Assembly: GCF_023078275.1 (NCBI RefSeq)
Contig: NC_062981.1
Location: forward strand, 20,390,846 to 20,454,845
From: Leguminivora glycinivorella
Lineage: Eukaryota; Arthropoda; Insecta; Lepidoptera; Tortricidae
Reading direction: 5' to 3'
Length of the DNA stretch: 64,000 nt
The translations under genes were made by a program, and so were the position numbers. Position 1 is the first letter of the stretch. Each line of letters begins with the position of its first letter. Below, piece by piece: positions 31,765 through 42,384 of this stretch. A model generated the notes under the pieces. It was given only the letters and a program-made list of their open reading frames with translations. It made no database searches and had not been told where the DNA came from.

Positions 31765-31975
31765 CAACGCATCCGGGTTCGAATCCCGGTAAGGGCATTT
31801 ATTTGTGTGATGAGCACAGATATTTGTTTTTGAGTCATGGATGTTTTCTATGTAAATAAGTATTTGTATATTATATATATATATATTGTTGTCTGGGTAT
31901 CCACAACACAAGCCTTCTTGAGCTTACCGTGGGGCTCAGTCAATCTGTGTAAGAATGTCCTATAATTTTTATTTA
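31765..31975 (+). mobile_element. tRNA-derived SINE with R6 tail
   Basis: A B-box-like GGGTTCGAATCCCGG at about 31773-31787 heads the sequence. GCATTTATTTGTGTGATGAG, the AGTCATGGATGTTTTCTATG block, an AT run and GGGGCTCAGTCAATCTGTG follow. The A-box part is missing. A tail-only copy is at 11383-11530, a tRNA-like scrap of a similar SINE is inside 41106-41619, and another at 56545-56620. Confidence 0.7.
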
Positions 31976-32000
31976 TTTACCTTAGGATTAGGATACAAAT

Positions 32001-32165
32001 ACTCGTATTATTAAATTAAAACGGGACTTAATCGCGTAAAACTAAAAACACTAAAAAACGGGTAGACCCGTGACCACGGACGTAATGTCATGTCCGAAAC
32101 GTCGGGTTAAATATAAAACGTAAGTTTTACGCGATTAAGTCCCGTTTTAATTTAATAATATGAGT
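32001..32165. mobile_element. 165-bp element, 43-bp inverted ends, ribozyme-like stem-loop
   Basis: The left arm (32001-32043, containing AAACGGGACTTAATCGCG) is mirrored at 32123-32165 with one mismatch. Between them lie ACCCGTGACCACGGAC, a loop, GTCCGAAACGTCGGGT. Both the GGAC/GTCC stem and the outer ACCC/GGGT stem can form. The layout matches the ends of 15386-15677 and 25757-26442. Confidence 0.8.
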
Positions 32166-33063
32166 GAAGATCGTGTTAGTTTAAATCAATATACAAATAC
32201 TCGTATTTGTATCATCACATGTATAAACTATAAATTAAAGGAAAATTTCTGATCAGATTCAAAAGAACCTACACAGAAGTAGAAGGCGGAACCAGTCACT
32301 ATAAAGTTCTTATATACATTGCAGCCAAGTCGTAGTCTGTGCGATATTGAGTCAAACCGGTTTCAGAACTTACTTGTTTTGTTATTTTTTGATATGATTT
32401 TGAAACGACCACTAAGTGCTTTATGATATATGCTGTCTATAGACACACCTCGGACACTGGCGATCAAATATATGAAAGAGGCGCGTTCCTAGCACAGTCT
32501 AAGCTCGTGTAGGTGAACGCGTACTATGCTTGTATGAGTGAAATATGACAGGTCGACTGTTCGCGTTTCTGACAGGCGGTAACTGTAAGGTCTGTAAGGT
32601 AAACGAGAGGCGGTGGGCGGCACTTTCAGCGGGGAGCGGGAGTGGCCATACTGTACGATAGTACTCTTTATTATACTGCTATAGATGACATAATAACAGA
32701 TCGTAAAACATTTTTATCACACAAACTATCACTCTACTCATATGCCTAACAACTAAAGACACAAAAACCATCATATCACCATAATCTTTCAATGAATATG
32801 TAACCCCCACCCTATACCGCTATTTCGAAGCATAAGTTCGTCACAACGAAGGAAATCTTGTTTCCCCCGAATTGCTTTATTCATTCCTTATTTTCTCGCT
32901 TCCGCCGTGGATGCCGGTGATTTACGATTACGACGTTACTCAATCATTTCATAGGGCGTGTTGGATGAGTGTCAGGAATGTGGGTGCGATGTAACTGTTA
33001 CAATGACAGTTTAAAGAAATCACTGATATAGCCGAGTTCAAGGTTCCAGAGAAAGGTTTGAAT
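32166..33063. other. Unassigned
   Basis: CACACCTCGGACACTGGCGA at 32445 also occurs, shortened, at about 31168, suggesting a dispersed repeat. A GC-rich stretch follows (32560-32650). No gene signal. Confidence 0.4.
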
Positions 33064-33079
33064 ATGTCCTTATAAAATA

Positions 33080-33413
33080 GCGCTAGGGCACCAGAAGCGC
33101 TGGTGGCCTAGCAGTAAGAGCGCGCGACTTACGATCCGGAGTTCGCTGGTTCGAACCCCGGCTCGTACCAATGAGTCTTTCGAAACTTATGTGCGAAATG
33201 TCATTTGATATTTGCCAGTCGCTTTTCGGAGAAGGAAAACATCGTGAGGAAACCGGACTAATTCCAATAAGGCCTAGTTACCCTTCGGGTTGGAAGGTCT
33301 GATGGCAGTCGCTTTCATAAAACTTAGTGCACGCTAAATTTTGGTATTAGTTGTCAAAGCGGACCCCAGGCTCCATGAGCCGTGGCAAATGCCGGGATAA
33401 CGCAAGGATGATG
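33080..33413 (+). mobile_element. SINE S, full length, 16-bp TSD
   Basis: TGGTGGCCTAGCAGTAAGAG (A-box region), GGTTCGAACCCCGG (B-box), the full body and a GATGATG tail. ATGTCCTTATAAAATA flanks it at 33064-33079 and 33414-33429. About 20 extra bases (GCGCTAGGGCACCAG) precede the usual head. Confidence 0.93.
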
Positions 33414-33429
33414 ATGTCCTTATAAAATA

Positions 33430-34324
33430 CCCGTGGTTAAACTAAGTCCGGGCCCAAGTTTGTCCTAAACCTACGTCTAAATATAGGTGAGGGCATTGTA
33501 GATGATATCTCTCATCTCGTTTTGAGTGGTAGGGCATAGTATAGCGGATGTAATTCCAAATCTAGCGCAGAGCCCAAGATCTCCATCTTGCAGAGAATCC
33601 CAGACCAATATTATAACAATAGAGCCTACTACTCCTACTAGTAATCATGTGTTCCTTACGATAAGCAAGCAATCCAAGCTCAACGAGAGTGTGAAGTTTT
33701 ATTACACCAGCTAGGGAGTTGCAGAGGCTCATAGGTTTTGGAGACTACCAAAAGACGGGTCGTAACTGTCGTAAGCTTGATTACCACCGACGTAGTATAA
33801 AACAAATATTTACTAGCAAAGCTTTCTTTGACATTTGGCCAGCAAAATTAGCATTGGAATTTACGAAGATTTTCAATGCAGAGTACTAGGAACTTTCCTC
33901 ATTCACTCGTAGTTTTTATAGAAGATGTTGACGTCAACTTTAGCCATTTAATGTATCTAATAAATCGTGAAATTGAATTCAGTTAAGGTTTGAGTTTGGC
34001 TCTCAACAACGATGTATTTATTTCACCGCTCGTTCGTTTTGCGTATTTTTGTATGTAAAATACTGCGGTGGCTATAAATTTAGACGGCACGATACACGAC
34101 ACCAGACCTCTGGGTGTTTGCGGTGGAGGGTACGTACGGTGTAGGTTTGGATAAACTGACAGACTGACTACGAATTTCTTTCACTGAGTGTCAATACAAT
34201 AGTGTCTATTTCCCAAAAACATATTTATTTTTTGTGTATACACGCTGTATCTTTTTTTGGCGCCTTTTGCGTAAATACCACTTTCCATTGCTACCAACTT
34301 AACAGCCCAGAGAAAGAACAAGCG
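33430..34324. other. No feature seen
   Basis: No supported gene or repeat in about 0.9 kb. Confidence 0.4.
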
Positions 34325-34485
34325 AGCTCGAGTTAAATTCGAAAACTGTGGAATGCTCGATACAAACTTCCACCACTCGTTTTAGGGAAGTGGGGAGTTA
34401 AAAAGAGACAAAACGTAGCCTATGTCACTCTCCATCTCTTCAACTATGTTCACTTAAGAAATCACGTCAATTCGTCGCTCCGTTG
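34325..34485 (+). mobile_element. R2 repeat, partial
   Basis: GAGCTCGAGTTAAATTCG, TTTTAGGGAAGTGGGGAGT and AACGTAGCCTATGTCACTC; ends after CGTCGCTCCGTT, lacking the right end. Confidence 0.75.
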
Positions 34486-34689
34486 GATAGACATGTCATT
34501 TTAACTGTCTAACCTTGTATCAAAATCCAGTAAACAGTTTGTATTTCGAGAAATATTAGAAATCTTTTTAAAAGGTAAATGAATGGTCGTAGAATAAGTA
34601 ACGTTGTTTAAGTGAATCAAAAATACTCGTGGCGTTTTTATAAACAATGTTCGGGTTCGCCTCAAATTGTTTCCCACGCCACTTGCCTT

Positions 34690-34742
34690 TTTTAACCGAC
34701 TTCAAAAAAAGGAGGAGGTTCTCAATTCGACTGAATGTTTTT
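34690..34742 (-). repeat. Conserved element end (AACCGACTTCAAAAAAAGG)
   Basis: AACCGACTTCAAAAAAAGGA, GGAGGTTCTCAATTCGACTG and a T run. The same 50 bases occur at about 47323 and 48568, and inverted at 46970-47023 and 50688-50730. Confidence 0.8.
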
Positions 34743-34744
34743 TT

Positions 34745-35040
34745 TTTTTGACCTCTTAAATTCCTTCTTCCTCTTAATACCCTTATCCCACGTTATGTGG
34801 GGTCGGTGCAACACGTCTTCCTCTTCCATTCTCCTCTATCTGTCGTCAAATCAACACTCACATCTTTCTCATATCCACTTTCACACAATCCATCCATCGT
34901 TGTTTGGGTTTACGCCTCCCTCTGCATCCATCAACATTCATCTCCAACATTCTTTTGCCTATATGAGATCCCTCCTCATTACATGCCCGTACCACCCCAA
35001 ACTGCCACTCTCTTTTTCCCTGTTTAAATACCGGTTGCAT
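34745..35040 (-). pseudogene. RTE-type retrotransposon C-terminus, second copy
   Basis: Minus strand: GSHIGKRMLEMNVDGCRGRR, KPKQRWMDCVKVDMRK, then the 3' UTR with CCCCACATAACGTGGGATAA. Matches 27667-28065. One W of the usual GWRGRGKPK block is C and upstream residues are scrambled, so it is a relic. Confidence 0.8.
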
Positions 35041-35624
35041 AAAATACTATAATATCTGAACCCCATTTTAATCACATCCGTGTCAACCTAAACAATGAAT
35101 CCACGCGACCGTCACTTGTTATTTCTGAAGGAAACTATCTCGCATGTCTTAGGCCAACAAAGGTCGGATCTTTTGTGTATTCAATCGGAACGCGTTGACA
35201 AGGGTTAGCGTAGTCTAGGGGGATGGGGGAAAATCATTTGCGCAAACATGTATGCGTACAACTGGTAGGCCTTTGGTGTTTTCTTGTGAAATTGAATGGG
35301 GAAACGCGTGAAGCTTTAGCCAGGTGGCAATGCATTAGTTTTACTATCTTCGTCCTACCTAATGTGCTTAAGAAAGGACATATTCCATGTTTTGCAAGTT
35401 ATGATTAAAAGCCGGGACGGGACGTGCTAAGATTACATAGGTACCTACACTGGTAATTATAAGTACTTTTTTTTTACTTCAAAAGTGTTACAAACGAAAA
35501 TCTCACTTATTCATTAAGTAATTTTATTTAATTTGTCTAAATTTTAATGGCTCAAACTACATGGTGAGCAGAACGAGGTAATTTTACAAATCTCTTAAAT
35601 TATTTGAACCATAACTAAAAAAGT
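35041..35624. other. No feature seen
   Basis: No supported feature. Confidence 0.4.
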
Positions 35625-35945
35625 ATTTTTCTCAAACATGCAATGAAATATTGTCTTTACGTTCCTTAAAATGGGCTGGGAAGTATCGCTTTTTGGGCGC
35701 AACAACTCGAGAGGACTGTAAAGGGATTTCATATTATTTTTTAGGCCTAGGCCTGCAAAGTAACTTTTTTTTATAAAATATTGTCCTTTAGAGCATTTTT
35801 TTTTATTTCATTGTATGTTTGAGAAAAGCACTATACATGCCTCGGCGTGAAAACGGATTCTCGGTCTCGTATCCCTATCCTATATATATACCCACTTGGC
35901 CGGAAATCCTCATTTTCCCGGCCTCTGATGTAATGTACTATTTTT
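35625..35945. repeat. Fold-back repeat, second copy of the 2587-3171 type
   Basis: TTTTTCTCAAACATGCAATG at the left, CATTGTATGTTTGAGAAAAG at the right arm, then ACTATACATGCCTCGGCG and CCCGGCCTCTGATGTAATGT. Confidence 0.65.
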
Positions 35946-36389
35946 GTATTCTTGACAGTTGGAACCAGGCAAACAATTTAAACGGTTAAGGACGTTAAAG
36001 TAAACAATACAACCCACTGGTAAAAGTAATCGAAGCAATATGATTTAAGCATATATTACTATCTCGTATATTTCAGGCTTACTGGCTTCGTTTTTTCCTT
36101 TTCTCATACCCGAAATCATTTATATAACTGTTTTTTCCTTGTAAAAATCCTATAATTTCAGCATCAATGTTTAAACAGAAACACATCACGCAATCAGCTT
36201 ACGTCAAACAAACACGCACAGCGAAATTCCCCCCTTTACCCCCCCCCCCCCCCCTTTCTACGCCAAGAGGAAAATAATTCCCATCACGTTTTCCTTTCCA
36301 CCTTTATTTATTTATACCAAACATGTATGCTTGACGTTTCACTGAAGATGAAAATAATAAATCGTACTTCACTATACTCTGTACTTTTA
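35946..36389. other. Spacer with C16 homopolymer
   Basis: Sixteen Cs lie at 36239-36254, preceded by CCCCCCTTTA. Otherwise nothing recognised. Confidence 0.6.
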
Positions 36390-36533
36390 GGGCCCATTTA
36401 CATATACGGTACGAGAACTCGCATACGAGTTTAATTACATTGCGGGTATTTGAGGGCTGCCGCTGTGCAAAATCGTATGTAAACTCAACAGCCCGCAATG
36501 TAACTAAAATCGCATGCGAGTTCGCACGACGTC

Positions 36534-36766
36534 TGTAATGGCATATTAGCCACTTTACGTGTTTAGCAGTAACACAATGGTTTACTGCGACATAACGCAT
36601 ATTGCTTGGTCAGCGACAACCCAAACATGTATATATAGGCATACCTTTACACAATAAAGGAAATTGATTGGGATTCATTACTATCTACTACTCGTGTCTA
36701 TCATTTGGACACCTCATACCGCGACGCTGCTCCTCCACAGCCGTAATAACATATTTTGTTATTACA
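36534..36766 (+). repeat. Left LTR
   Basis: Starts TG and ends CA. Holds TATATATAGG (TATA-like, about 36633) and ACAATAAAGG (polyadenylation-like, about 36652) in promoter-then-polyA order. The last 25 bases fold on themselves (GTAATAAC mirrored by GTTATTAC). Confidence 0.92.
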
Positions 36767-38730
36767 TGGCGACCCTTGCCTCACTGAACCAGTGAAGAAT
36801 CTTCAGATACGCAGTCAGACCGGGTTCACAGTTCAGGCACACTGTGGACCCGGGGAACCCGAGAACTTCGAGAATGAAGATTCAATTCAAGATTACTCTC
36901 ATGAAACCATCATTGAAGAAGCATTGAAAAAACCATCTTTAAGAAGACAGAAAACGTCCGGTGTTGAAAACCATCTTTCGGAAAACTAAAGAAGAAAAAG
37001 AAGATACAAGATTAGGAAGAAAGAAGAGCGTTGTCCAGGGTTTCCCGGCTAGCAAATGAAGAGGTGTCCAGGGTTATCCCGGCCCATGTTCGAGGGAGTC
37101 CAGGGTTAGCCCGGCCCGCATCATCATCGATAGCAGAGAATTCGGTCACATGCAGCGTCAGCAAGTGCCACGTGGAAGAGGACGAGGATGGAGCCAGCGC
37201 GAAGCAACGGTGTAAGGAACGCGCCCATCTCCATCAACGAACAGGCCCTAAATAGTATTTTATTTCCCTTTCTAATTCACATATTATGTCAAATTTCCTA
37301 ATATTTTTCGTTTATTTTATAACACTTAAAATTCTCGCATTTTGTATTCTTCTTAATTTTTACCAAATTTTAAGGTTGTTGCTAAAATCTAAATTCTAGT
37401 TAAATTTTACTCGCTCCAATTACCATAAAAACGTAAATCATAATTCCCTTATTATGGTTTTACAACATAACTTCTCTTTTAACCGTACATGGTAAAATAA
37501 TTTATAAAGTCATATCGTAAATAGCAAATTGTAAGTGTCGAAAATAGTCCACGAAAACAGTTTACGCAATTGCGCACGCGACGACGTTAGTGCACGTTCC
37601 GCGCATCAGCAAAAAATTAACTAGGTCGCGTGACTTCGCCGCGAATCCACATTATTTTAATAATTAGTGAATGAAATTTGATACCGACAATTAAATAATT
37701 AACAACTTTATTCAATTAAATTATTTAATTGCTGTTAATTAGTAACCAGTACTACTTTAGCTACATTTCAGACTGATCACCTGATTTGTAGTGCATGTAG
37801 AATTGATTTACTTTCTTAAATATTTTTTTTAAGACTTACTAAATTTTCGTTACCAGGCATATAGTGAATTAGTTAATGGTACTAGTATACGAGTATGACA
37901 GGTTAGCGTTGCGTAACTAGTCCTTTTTGTTAGATAAAATCAACAATTTGGAGACAATGTCTTAAATAGTTACTGCAAACGTGGAGGCACATCAAGTTAT
38001 GTGACCTCATACAGCTAGAGCACAAGTCCTTCATACTTGATCATGGTGCGAACAACCGTATTCCTCCGTGAAAGATGTAGGAGACTCATTGTAGTCTTAA
38101 TGTAGATGTGCCTAGGTACAGGATATCCCTAAAGGATAGGCCTGATATGCCGTGTTTTTTTTTTGTGTTAGGTTAAAGGGTACGCACAGAGGCGTAGCCC
38201 AAGGTATTATAGGGTGACCATGCCCACACTATAGGGTGACCATGCCCATAGTTTATTATTAGGAGTATTAGACTCCAAATGGCATTAATTTTAATTTTTT
38301 TTTTAAAGTACCGATATTATTTTACTGATAGAATGATTTCATATATACTACATAGATATTTTTTTTTGTAAAGAAGCGATAGCGTTTGATTATTTTGTAC
38401 CTGAGATATAATAATGTAATTGATGTTGAATTTTTACTGTTAATAATTATTTTAACAAGTTACAATTACAAGTCTTATTATTGATTTTTACTAATATTTT
38501 ACAACTGGAAAATAACTTAACTTTTATGATTTTTAAGGACTGCGACACTGTCAAGACACTAGCACACCAGGAACAATTAATTAATTAATGTTCATTTTAT
38601 TTCGAGTTTATTGTCTCATTTACTCATTTTAACTATTTCATTTTAATTTCAGAAAAAAATGTAAACTAAGTAACATGCGTTTAAATTTTTTTTCTGCCAC
38701 CCCGGCGGTGAAGGGACTTTTCGGGGGAGG
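36767..38730 (+). other. Internal region of the LTR element
   Basis: TGGCGACCCTTGCCTCACTG begins it. Two short open frames (to 36987 and to 37253; 77 and 74 codons) have no known domain; the first is acidic and hydrophilic and the second crosses three copies of GTCCAGGGTT..CCCGGC (37033, 37067, 37099). The rest is AT-rich, with a direct repeat of ATAGGGTGACCATGCCCA at about 38208-38248. No pol motif. Confidence 0.75.
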
Positions 38731-38963
38731 TGTAATGGCATATTAGCCACTTTACGTGTTTAGCAGTAACACAATGGTTTACTGCGACATAACGCATATT
38801 GCTTGGTCAGCGACAACCCAAACATGTATATATAGGCATACCTTTACACAATAAAGGAAATTGATTGGGATTCATTACTATCTACTACTCGTGTCTATCA
38901 TTTGGACACCTCATACCGCGACGCTGCTCCTCCACAGCCGTAATAACATATTTTGTTATTACA
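38731..38963 (+). repeat. Right LTR
   Basis: Reads the same as 36534-36766. Preceded by the purine-rich GGGGGAGG. Confidence 0.92.
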
Positions 38964-38980
38964 CGTCTAAATCAGGCCTT

Positions 38981-40540
38981 CGGTATTTAAAAGATCGTTA
39001 ACTAATAGTTTGTACATTTTTGGGCATTTACTACATTTGTTAGTTAACCAACCAAATACAAAAACCAAGCAGATCTGTCACCTGAAAAACAGTCTTTAAC
39101 CTTTCTCATTTGGTCGTGTAATGTTTTCATTTACCCTCAACTCTATCATTGGATTTTCTTTACATTTATTTGAATACCTACCTAAAGATACAAACTATAG
39201 CGACAGTAAGTTAGTTGTCAAAGCGGACCCCAGGCTCCCATGAGCGGCAATTGCCGGGACAACGCAAGGAGGATGATGATGAGTAAAGTAAACTCGCCTC
39301 ACTCAGTGACACGCCTATAATCCCATTACGATTGAACGGAATAAACGTAAACAAACTGCTGTCACTGTCAAACTAACACGTGCAGCTCAAGCCCCTGACT
39401 TTACTCAAAATAAGGGCCGACAGAAAAAAAGTAACTTTTAACCAGTTATTAACGATCACTCTATTACACACTTAAAATCGTGAATCGATCGAACACGATG
39501 ACTGTTATATTATGTTATGATCCCATGCAAGTCAAAATAAAAATTGACAAAGTTCTGTCATATCATACCAGATACTTACAAAACCAATAAGTACATTTAT
39601 AACCACCTTATTATGCACCATCGTATTTGAAGAAGGTTTCAATTAGCCATTAGAATTCACTATCACCTAGTCTCAAAAGTTGCTGAAAAATAATGTTAAG
39701 CGGTCCGCTACTTGGTCGCCCAGGTACATTTCCACAGTGATAGGTACCAGTGTAATAAACAAACTATCCGACAAAAACGGCTTTTTAATTTCAATAAATA
39801 TACCAAAACGTTTTGTGTTGAAATTCATTTTCGTTTAACTGAGTCATTATTTGTGTAATGGAATATGTAAAGATTTTTAATAAACGGCAATTTTAATACC
39901 TCGAATGGTGTAAATTTTTTATAGCACCGGCCACACCTTTGTTTACAATAATTCCGGCTAATTCAAAATAGGAATAAATTAATGTGAAAGGGTTATATTT
40001 CATTGCGGTTATGATCTGCAGAGATTTTTTATTAGGCCTCGGGGAAACTATGAAGTACTAAAGCCGAGTTTGTAGAAAAAGGGACAGCGCTATAGCAGTA
40101 TATCTGTCCCTCTTTCTCTAACTTTAGTACTTGGTAACCCCCTTTAACCCGAAGCTGGAGTTAATTTGCTGTCTAGAAAAGAAAATACAGTGTAGGTTTT
40201 TTTGCCTTAGCTAGATTTTTTTTGCTTATTTTCTTTGAGGATAAAACCTTGGCCTAATGAATAGGTTGTATTTCTCTGAGAATCTCATTAAGCTTAAATT
40301 AAACAGAGTATGTTTTTTTGTGTTAATGCATAATTATACAAATATATGATTATTTAATTAAGAACCGTCTAAACAAAAATGTTAAAAAAACCCTTCAATT
40401 TAAAAATATTATGTAATGTGAAAAAAAAACAACAAATTTAGTATGGGTTAGCACATTGTTACTGGCGACTTCTTAATATAAATTGAGATTCTAGTGCCTG
40501 TTAAGATCTATTCTTACGGGTAGATGTTTGTTATAACACC
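38981..40540. other. Spacer with SINE scrap and small hairpins
   Basis: Contains a 5'-truncated plus-strand SINE S end at 39209-39279 (GCGGACCCCAGGCTCC, GATGATGATG), a lone arm of the 12521-type MITE at about 39290-39316, and an 80-100 base hairpin at 40041-40143 (AAGTACTAAAG mirrored by CTTTAGTACTT, with AAAGGGACAG mirrored inside). Nothing else is supported. Confidence 0.6.
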
Positions 40541-40627
40541 AGCACGGGAAGAGAACTTACAAATACATAGTGCGATAGGGACGGCCTGCTATTTTATCGT
40601 CTATCGACGCGACCATGCTTCCCGTGC
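40541..40627. mobile_element. MITE family R9, shortened copy
   Basis: AGCACGGGAAG and CTTCCCGTGC ends, with GTGCGATAGGGACGGCC and GCGACCATGC inside, match 27201-27329. Confidence 0.65.
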
Positions 40628-40675
40628 AGATGAATGAGAATTAAGGGAAGGCATGGATAAATTCGCACACATCTA

Positions 40676-40706
40676 GCAGGCCTCCGTGGCGCAGTTGTGA
40701 GAGCGA
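40676..40706 (+). mobile_element. tRNA-like SINE head scrap
   Basis: GGCCTCCGTGGCGCAGTTGT followed by GAGAGCG resembles a tRNA 5' half with an A-box (TGGCGCAGTTG). There is no B-box or acceptor stem, so this is not a tRNA gene. Confidence 0.5.
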
Positions 40707-40925
40707 GATGGCCAAATATATCAATTTCAGAAGTTATTATTACGCTCAGAATAAACGAGTTCAGGTGAAGCATATTTTTTTTTTGTCAGAATATAATTTA
40801 ATTGAAGAACCTTGTTCCAAATAATGGCAAAATATATTGCAAAGGCTCACAAAGCTGTACTCACCATCTGGGCAAAAATAGGCAAAGTAAATGGTGTCTC
40901 ACGAATATGAATGGAACCACCCTAC

Positions 40926-41075
40926 GTAGCCAAATGCACAAACGGTTACGATAATACTCTTTGTTATACTGTGATATCGTAGACCTATCTCTATCACTCT
41001 TGGCGCGACTGAGCTAGACTGCATTTTTGTCGGCGTCTGGCGTCGACGAGTGCCATTTCGTCTAGGCCGACAGGG
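40926..41075. mobile_element. MITE family R4
   Basis: GTAGCCAAATGCACAAACGG at the left, CTATCTCTATCACTCTTGG and GGCGCGACTGAGC inside, ending GCCATTTCGTCTAGGCC. Confidence 0.7.
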
Positions 41076-41088
41076 AACGTAGCCGAAC

Positions 41089-41734
41089 GCACAAATGGTT
41101 ACGATTAGGGATGTACCGACTATTGATTTGGCCGACTAGGCCGACTACCGACTAATCGGCGCTCGGGTGGCCGATTAGTTGGCCGACTAGTCGGCTAGTC
41201 GGCCAGAACCAAATTTTCGATAAATTCACATTTTGAATGTAATATTTGGTCCTTCGTTCGCGCTTTTCATGATTTTTTACAGATGTTCAAACGTTATTGA
41301 CAATATTTATATACATTTTCCATTTTTAACAACCGGCTTGGCTTAGTGGGTAGTGATCCTGCCTATGAAGTCGATAATCCTAGGTAGGAAATTTATTTCT
41401 GTGGTGATAACAGATATTTGTTGTTTTGACAAAAAAAGGAATTACTAATAGCTACATAATACAACTATAATTTTCAGCTGGTAATTTAATTTTGTACTGT
41501 TTTTGTATCACTAATGAAGTGCCGACTAATCGGCCCTTTTTGCCGACTAGTCGCCGACTAATCGCCGACTACAATTGTGGCCGGATAGTCGGCTTTCCCG
41601 ACTAGTAGGTACATCCCTAGTTACGATAATATAGTAGATCTATCTCTATCACTCTTCCGTATTGGCGCGACAGAGCCAGGTAGCGTATCGATCGGCGTCT
41701 AGCGCCAAAGATTGTCATTTTGGCTAGGCCGGCA
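41089..41734. mobile_element. MITE family R4, interrupted by a hAT-like element
   Basis: GTAGCCGAACGCACAAATGG, then GTTACGAT, the insertion 41106-41619, then GTTACGATAATATAGTAGAT, CTATCTCTATCACTCTTCCG and GCGCGACAGAGCCAG, ending TTTTGGCTAGGCC. Without the insert and one GTTACGAT it aligns to the other R4 copies. Confidence 0.85.
41106..41619. mobile_element. 514-bp hAT-like non-autonomous element, 8-bp TSD
   Basis: GTTACGAT flanks it at 41098-41105 and 41620-41627. Ends TAGGGATGTACCGACTA and, mirrored, TAGGGATGTACCTACTA are 16/17 identical. Eight-base duplications and short TAGGG/CAGGG ends are typical of the hAT superfamily. Both subterminal regions are dense in the palindromic GCCGACTAGTCGGC. 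The middle holds a tRNA-SINE scrap (TTGGCTTAGTGGGTAGTGAT, about 41338) and no transposase. Confidence 0.9.
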
Positions 41735-42092
41735 GTTCCTTTTAGTTTATTACCTGATTTCCTTACCCTCCCCTTTTATCCTTACATTTCATCTTCAACC
41801 TTAACCAAATGATTTGTAGAGGTTATTTTTTCATCACAGTGTTTTGAGTAGGAGTTACATATTTCATTAGATTGGTTGTAACTGGTGTTAAAATGTTTTA
41901 GGTGAGTTTTATGGTAATGTCGTTCTTGTGAAGATTCTTACGGATTATCGCACTGTTCTCTAAATTGTTATGGGGGATTTTGTCGTTTGATGTTGTATTA
42001 ATATGGAATAATTTAAGATTTATATACGATGTGATATTGGGAATTAGTGAAAAATTTTAATGTTAAATTTTAGCATTTTATTATGAATTCAG
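41735..42092. other. No feature seen
   Basis: AT-rich spacer. Confidence 0.45.
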
Positions 42093-42109
42093 ACACTTTA
42101 TTTTCACCT

Positions 42110-42367
42110 CATCATCCTCCTTGCGTTATCCCGGCATTTGCCACGGCTCATGAGAGCCTAGGGTCCGCTTTGACAACTAATCTCAAGATTTGGCGTAGGC
42201 ACTAGTTTTTACGAAAGCGACTGCCATCTGACCTTCCAACCCGAAGGGTAACTAGACCTTATTGGAATTAGTCCGGTTTCCTCACGATGTTTTCCTTCAC
42301 CGAAAAGCGACTGGCAAATATCAAATGACATTTCGCACATAAGTGAAAAACTCATTGGTGCGTCAAA
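42110..42367 (-). mobile_element. SINE S, head-truncated, 17-bp TSD
   Basis: From the GATGAT tail to the block just before the B-box (AACTCATTGGTGCG). ACACTTTATTTTCACCT flanks it at 42093-42109 and 42368-42384. Confidence 0.92.
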
Positions 42368-42384
42368 ACACTTTATTTTCACCT

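Larger units (their letters stand above)
36534..38963 (+). mobile_element. 2.43-kb non-autonomous LTR retrotransposon
   Basis: Two 233-base direct repeats that read the same (36534-36766 and 38731-38963), each starting TGTAATGG and ending TTATTACA, enclose 1,964 bases. CGTC flanks the element (36530-36533 and 38964-38967). TGGCGACCC follows the left LTR as a primer-site candidate, and the purine tract GGGGGAGG sits directly before the right LTR. No gag, protease, reverse transcriptase or integrase can be found, so it must be mobilised in trans (TRIM/LARD-like). LTRs without visible differences indicate a very recent insertion. Strand follows the LTR TATA and AATAAA order. Confidence 0.92.
36390..38980. 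mobile_element. MITE interrupted by an LTR retrotransposon
   Basis: The left arm (AGGGCCCATTTACAT, GAACTCGCATACGAGTTTA, TTACATTGCGGG) has its mirror at about 36492-36533 (CCCGCAATGTAA, GCATGCGAGTTCGCACGACG) plus the end at 38964-38980 (CGTCTAAATCAGGCCTT). The mirror arm is complete only when 36534-38963 and one CGTC are removed. Confidence 0.75.

Noticed and set aside
36756..36989. 77-codon frame in the LTR element as a gag remnant
   Set aside because: It starts inside the LTR end and has no zinc knuckle, capsid motif or protease downstream. Left as an unassigned short frame.
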